Shown here: positions 13,384 to 14,768 of the stretch, one piece after another
Numbering within the stretch: the stretch's first letter is position 1
How the letters are laid out: the number at the start of each line of letters is the position of its first letter
NCBI GenBank assembly: GCA_003532715.1
Contig: DOEZ01000336.1
Location: 1-14,768 of the forward strand
DNA: 14,768 nt
Direction: 5' to 3'
Source of the DNA: Planctomycetaceae bacterium
GTDB lineage: Bacteria; Planctomycetota; Planctomycetia; Pirellulales; Thermoguttaceae
Position numbers and translations under genes: made by a program
The notes under the pieces: model-generated
What the model saw: the letters and a program-made list of their open reading frames with translations, nothing else
The model's database searches: none
What the model was told of the DNA's origin: nothing

Positions 13384-13513
13384 CGGCCTTTCTTTGCTTG
13401 GCGACCTTCCTCGTAAACACTCGGATCAACTCTCGAACAGGCCCGACGTAACGGGCGATGACTTCCTCCGGCCCCGGCCGCGCCGCCAGCGAGACGCGCC
13501 TGCGGCCCGCGCC

Positions 13514-13831
13514 ATGGCGATAACAGAACTGGCCCGGCTGCTCGGCGGCATCGAGAGCTTGAAGCCCGGGAAGGTATATCACGACCTGAAGACCCTCCTC
13601 GAGAAGTGTCGGAGTTTTGGGTTGTTTCTCGTCCCGTGTGGTGAACTGGAGGATTGGATTCCTACCCAAATGTCTGGCGGCCCGAGCAAGCAAAAGAAAT
13701 CCGAGTGGGCAAATGCGGCCGCCAACACTATTCGAAGATTGCCGGTGGAGAAAGATGACATCTGGGGTTTCATTCAGGAGATGGGCCGCTACCAGAAAGA
13801 TCAGATCTCGCGGTTGCGCTATCCCATCTGA
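13514..13831 (+). pseudogene. C-terminal remnant of an AAA ATPase/TOPRIM (OLD-like) protein
   Basis: About 105 residues that read like the end of a larger ATPase: a helix (KVYHDLKTLLEKCRSFG), then the strand-turn GLFLVPCGELEDWIP, a Lys/Ser-rich loop, EWANAAANTIRR and DDIWGFIQEMGRYQ. The sequence VPxGELExW followed by a DxWxFx helix is known to me from the C-terminal region after the TOPRIM domain of bacterial AAA/OLD-type defence ATPases. There is no ribosome site at the ATG and nothing upstream continues the protein: the same frame before about 13500 is antisense to other minus-strand coding. It is most likely the surviving tail of a defence-island gene cut by insertion or deletion. The family name is moderately sure. 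Confidence 0.5.
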
Positions 13832-13945
13832 AGCCAGGGGTTGTGAGAAGAAGTTCAAGTGAACGGATATGCTGGGCGCGAGAATACCCGATTCCCTTCC
13901 CGGCACTCCCCCACCCACAACCGCTCGAGGATTTTAGCCACCTTC

Positions 13946-13973
13946 TTGACAGAATAGTTTAAATATGTACACT
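13946..13973 (+). promoter_or_regulatory. Candidate promoter with consensus TTGACA
   Basis: A perfect -35 TTGACA (13946-13951) is followed after 16 nt by TACACT (13968-13973, four of six). The spacer is A/T-rich, standing out from the GC-rich surroundings. It points rightward into a region without a good gene. Confidence 0.4.
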
Positions 13974-14349
13974 CCTCGCAGCCTTGACGAGGCCTGGGCG
14001 AGGTGCGCGCTATGGTGTCATTCTGCTCGCCGGCGAGCGTCACAAACAGCGTCAGTTTGCACCGAGCCCTCGGAACGAAGGACGCGATGGCTTCGGCCAC
14101 CAAGGCCGCGCAAGCGGCGACGCGGGCTAGAGATCGAACCAGAAGCCAAGACGTCCCAAGCGGTTACGGCTTGCGGCGTCTTGAGCTCGAGCATGGTGTC
14201 GTGAAGTATTCCCAATTCACACTGCCTGAGCCGTTCCGAAGCCGAACCTCCCCATTTTTCACTCTGGGCCCTTGCATTCGCCCGGCCGCTCGTGGAGAAT
14301 AATGTCAGTGGGAGTTCTAGACCCCACGTTCTTCGCCCCGTAGGTCCCT

Positions 14350-14372
14350 GCCCCGCCTGCGGGGCTTTTTTT
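14350..14372 (+). terminator. Rho-independent terminator, plus strand
   Basis: GCCCC (14350-14354) pairs with GGGGC (14361-14365) around GCCTGC, and seven T residues follow (14366-14372). No convincing plus-strand gene lies within 500 bp upstream except the ATPase remnant ending at 13831. Confidence 0.75.
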
Positions 14373-14561
14373 GTCGCCTGATTTACAGTCGCAAAGCAAG
14401 GCTGCGCGCACACGTCGCCGCGGAGAGCGCTGCGAAGCGTAGAAGCGGGTATTCCGACCCTCTTCATCGGGTCACGATGAACGGGCACGTTGCATGTCGC
14501 CCGCGCGGCCGAAGCCCAGTGACCTCGGGTCTCCGGTGCCCAGCTCACGTTTTCCAAGGCC

Positions 14562-14768
14562 TTACGGTTCTCTCTGTGCTTCCTGCCGCCTCCCCCGGTT
14601 CGCCCTCTGGGCTTCCGGGTCAACCGTCTTTCCGGTGGCGGGGCTGAGCTTGTCGAGGACGGCCTCAAGACGCCGGCGGCCGGCGACGGCTGCTGGGTCG
14701 GTCGTATCGGCCGCGATGGGCTTCTGGACGAATGGCGCGTCGCTCATGTCGAACAAATCGCCGCGCCG
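14562..14768 (-). CDS. Hypothetical protein, C-terminal part (continues beyond the window)
   Basis: The minus frame is open from the right edge to a TAA at 14562-14564, about 68 residues. It contains DMSDAPFVQKPIAAD, a helix VAGRRRLEAVLDKLSP and a highly charged Arg/Gln/Glu tail. An ATG (14745-14747) could be a start but has no ribosome site, and the residues before it (RRGDLFD) look coding, so the gene probably starts outside. Disordered basic tails of this sort are common in phage structural proteins; no family is recognised. Confidence 0.4.
   Translation of the reverse strand, partial: RRGDLFDMSDAPFVQKPIAADTTDPAAVAGRRRLEAVLDKLSPATGKTVDPEAQRANRGRRQEAQREP

Larger units (their letters stand above)
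13832..14561. other. Spacer with promoter and terminator but no credible protein gene
   Basis: About 730 bp. Frames on both strands (for example 14003-14302 plus and 14018-14668 minus) are Arg/Ser/Pro-rich, lack ribosome sites and resemble no family. A TTGACA element at 13946 and a strong plus-strand terminator at 14350-14372 bracket about 370 nt that could be a noncoding transcript. No match to RNase P, tmRNA, 6S or SRP RNA was recognised by eye. Confidence 0.4.

Noticed and set aside
14290..14335. GTTCTAGAC resembling a tRNA T-arm
   Set aside because: Stem mismatches and absence of D and anticodon arms upstream exclude a tRNA.
14018..14668. 216-codon minus-strand frame
   Set aside because: Low-complexity Arg/Ser/Pro composition, no ribosome site, overlaps the partial gene at 14562-14768 in another frame.

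Overview
The window looks like a high-GC chromosome segment from a planctomycete (inference). The main clues are a large signal-peptide protein with DxNxNGxxxD calcium-loop motifs and proline/lysine-rich linkers, and a scatter of small phage-like and toxin-antitoxin genes separated by degenerate spacers. No rRNA or confident tRNA, no CRISPR array and no complete insertion sequence is visible.

Layout. (1) Position 2-274 is the tail of an AbiEii-type nucleotidyltransferase toxin gene cut by the window edge. (2) On the minus strand, 868-3099 encodes a 743-residue exported protein. Its reading frame continues past the TGA for 46 sensible codons to a TAG at 727-729, and a hairpin with a GU-starting loop lies 20 nt after the TGA. 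This is a candidate selenocysteine (or other readthrough) site, or a fresh nonsense mutation, and is the most interesting signal here. (3) After about 730 bp of hairpin-rich spacer, a minus-strand packaging module (6486 to 3829) holds a 71-residue protein, a GpA-type terminase large subunit and a NrdR-like zinc-ribbon protein, all overlapping or nearly touching. The 71-residue protein resembles the N-terminal domain of the terminase. (4) Diverging from it, five small plus-strand genes (6627-8443) end at a strong terminator. The last has a HARE-HTH domain. (5) A second plus-strand unit (8699-10246) pairs an amidoligase with a class II glutamine amidotransferase, an association known from phage and other mobile or biosynthetic contexts. 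(6) A VapBC-like operon (10616-11265) has a near-consensus promoter with an embedded palindrome. A convergent DUF1937 (deoxyribosyltransferase-like) gene follows, then an orphan AbrB/MazE-type antitoxin gene behind GTGTATAC direct repeats. (7) A minus-strand operon (13383 to 12404) encodes three small single-pass membrane proteins and ends at a long hairpin plus U-tract. (8) Next to it lies a decapitated C-terminal piece of an ATPase/TOPRIM-type protein. Then comes about 730 bp without a credible gene but with a TTGACA promoter-like element and a strong terminator, and finally the 3' part of another minus-strand gene.

Taken together, 3.8-14.8 kb reads like a mosaic of prophage or gene-transfer-type modules (packaging, small accessory proteins, peptide-modifying ligase, membrane proteins) interleaved with addiction modules. 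No integrase, portal or capsid gene is seen in the window, so whether it is a functional prophage cannot be decided here.
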